A program made the position numbers and the translations under genes. Shown in pieces: positions 6,914 through 7,973 of a stretch of DNA of 7,973 nt. The DNA is taken from contig DQVN01000023.1 of the NCBI GenBank assembly GCA_015661715.1, positions 1 to 7,973 on the forward strand. The letters are read 5' to 3'. The notes beneath the pieces are model-generated. The model saw only the letters and a list, made by a program, of their open reading frames with translations, did not search any database and was not told the origin of the DNA. Origin of the DNA: Sulfurivirga caldicuralii. Its GTDB lineage: Bacteria > Pseudomonadota > Gammaproteobacteria > Thiomicrospirales > Thiomicrospiraceae. Position 1 is the first letter of the stretch. Every line of letters starts with the position of its first letter.

Positions 6914-7351
6914 GTGCAGCAGACACTTGGGACAGTGGTCAAAGTGGAAGGGGAAAGGGTCTGGATTCAGACGGTGCGCACGAGCACATGCGGCGCATGC
7001 GGGGTGAAAGGGGCCTGTGGTACGCATGTGCTGGCACGCTTGTTTTCTGAGCGCAATGCCCCTATTGAACTGACATCCCCATTACCGCTGAAGGTGGGAG
7101 ATCAGGTGATGTTGAGTTTGTCCGAACATGCCTTGCTGAAACAGAGCCTGTGGGCCTATGGTGCGCCTTTGGCAGGTTTTTTTATTGGCGGGCTGATGCT
7201 GCAGCCCATCTCAGAGCTGGCTGCGGTGATCGGTGCATTATTTGGCATGGGGGCTGGTTGGTGGTGTACCGCACGCTGGGCCGTCATTGAAAAGCCAACG
7301 ATTCGTAAGGTGATACCCATACAGGGAGGTATGCATGCAGAAGTGGATTAG
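6914..7351 (+). CDS. rseC: RseC/MucC family inner-membrane protein
   Basis: The 145-residue protein has the RseC layout: a short N-terminal domain with a cysteine cluster C26-x2-C29-x5-C35 (STCGACGVKGACGT), a small beta region (PLPLKVGDQVMLSL), and two adjacent membrane helices at about 78-96 and 101-119, followed by a short polar tail. In E. coli RseC belongs to the rpoE-rseABC operon and is also linked to reduction of SoxR; in Pseudomonas its counterpart is MucC. The cysteines suggest metal or Fe-S binding, which is inference. Translation starts at GTG with AAAAGGGAG eight bases upstream. Its last 17 bases overlap mucD. Unusually, no rpoE, rseA or rseB precedes it; the next gene upstream is divergent nadB. 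Confidence 0.9.
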   Translation: MQQTLGTVVKVEGERVWIQTVRTSTCGACGVKGACGTHVLARLFSERNAPIELTSPLPLKVGDQVMLSLSEHALLKQSLWAYGAPLAGFFIGGLMLQPISELAAVIGALFGMGAGWWCTARWAVIEKPTIRKVIPIQGGMHAEVD

Positions 7352-7973
7352 TATTTCAGCGCTTTGTTTAGCGCTCGGGGTTGGTTCGAGCGCGCAGGCA
7401 TTTTGGGGAAGCGGGAGTGATAAGGCACCGCCCGCTACGCAACGGGCCTCTGTCGTGGTCAATCTGCCGGATTTTTCATCCCTGGCTGAACAGTCGAAGG
7501 ATTGGGTGGTCAATATCAGTACCACCAAAAAGATCAAACGCCAGATTCCGCCGCAGCTGAAGGCCATTCCGCCAGAGTTCTGGGGCTTTTTCGGCATTGA
7601 TCCCCGCCTGTTTCAAGATGATGGGCGGGTGCGCAAGGAAGCCTATTCATTGGGCTCCGGATTCATTATCCGATCAGATGGCTATATTCTGACCAACAGC
7701 CATGTGGTGGCCGGCGCCGATGACATTATTGTGCGCACTGCGGATCGGCGTGAATTTAAAGCTAAGCTGATTGGGCATGACAAGGCGACTGACATTGCCC
7801 TGTTGAAAATCGACATCCAGGGCTTGCCTGCTGCGAAACTGGGCGATTCCAGGCAACTAAAGGTCGGCCAATGGGTACTGGCCATCGGTCAGCCGTTTGG
7901 ACTGGACTATACCGTGACCCATGGTATTGTCAGCGCCAAGGGGCGGAGCCTGCCCGATGAGTCTTATGTGCCT
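7335..7973 (+). CDS. mucD: MucD/DegP-family periplasmic serine protease, N-terminal part (3' end outside window)
   Basis: The frame runs from ATG 7335 to the window edge, giving the first 213 residues. A Sec signal peptide (MQKWISISALCLALGVGSSA, cleavage likely after AQA at 22) sends it to the periplasm. The trypsin-like domain follows, with VVNIST near 58, an LA-loop-like insert (FWGFFGIDP), SLGSGFII near 105, catalytic His in TNSHVV (H123) and Asp in ATDIALLK (D153). The segment SAKGRSLPDESYVP closely matches Pseudomonas MucD; the catalytic Ser and PDZ domains would lie beyond the edge. MucD degrades misfolded envelope proteins and in Pseudomonas restrains the AlgU stress response. GGGAGG at 7324-7329, inside rseC, is its ribosome binding site, and the 17-base overlap with rseC implies co-expression. 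Confidence 0.95.
   Translation, partial: MQKWISISALCLALGVGSSAQAFWGSGSDKAPPATQRASVVVNLPDFSSLAEQSKDWVVNISTTKKIKRQIPPQLKAIPPEFWGFFGIDPRLFQDDGRVRKEAYSLGSGFIIRSDGYILTNSHVVAGADDIIVRTADRREFKAKLIGHDKATDIALLKIDIQGLPAAKLGDSRQLKVGQWVLAIGQPFGLDYTVTHGIVSAKGRSLPDESYVP

Noticed and set aside
6859..6942. Longer nadB start at 6942
   Set aside because: It would overlap the rseC coding start, and the added residues do not look like NadB; homology begins just after the ATG at 6858.

Overview
The window looks like chromosomal DNA of a gammaproteobacterium of moderate GC content. Evidence is the pair of tRNA genes nearly identical to E. coli tRNA-Glu(UUC) and tRNA-Gly(GCC), a Tas protein closely resembling that of E. 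coli, and the ygfZ / nadB / rseC / mucD neighbourhood, which belongs to the conserved gammaproteobacterial nadB-rpoE(algU) block. I cannot name the genus.

Layout. Bases 1-723 hold the end of a membrane-sensor type diguanylate cyclase in visibly AT-rich DNA, followed by a probable terminator. Bases 963-1121 hold tRNA-Glu and tRNA-Gly on the minus strand, with a good sigma70 promoter at 1169-1196. Bases 1262-1861 (minus) encode a prolyl-hydroxylase-type 2-oxoglutarate/Fe(II) oxygenase. It is divergent, across 35 bases, from an rlmI-like 23S rRNA methyltransferase (1897-3087), which overlaps the aldo/keto reductase gene tas (3084-4133) in an ATGA junction. Convergent to tas is a minus-strand pair, nadB (5269-6858) followed by ygfZ (4168-5235), ending in a hairpin terminator. 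Divergent from nadB are rseC (6914-7351) and the first 213 codons of the periplasmic protease gene mucD (7335 to the window edge). There is no gene-free stretch over 300 bases.

How the genes relate. Several act on translation: two tRNAs, an rRNA methylase, an oxygenase whose bacterial relative hydroxylates EF-Tu, and YgfZ, which supports the Fe-S tRNA-modifying enzyme MiaB. NadB makes iminoaspartate for NAD synthesis. RseC and MucD belong to the envelope-stress locus.

The most notable point is what is missing. In Pseudomonas-type genomes the order is ygfZ-sdhE-nadB, then divergently rpoE(algU)-rseA(mucA)-rseB(mucB)-rseC(mucC)-mucD. Here only 33 bases separate nadB from ygfZ and only 55 separate nadB from rseC. 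So sdhE and the whole sigma-E/anti-sigma module are absent from this locus, while rseC and mucD stay in place. A second point is the base-composition change at the tRNA-Gly 3' end, which may be the edge of an acquired segment.
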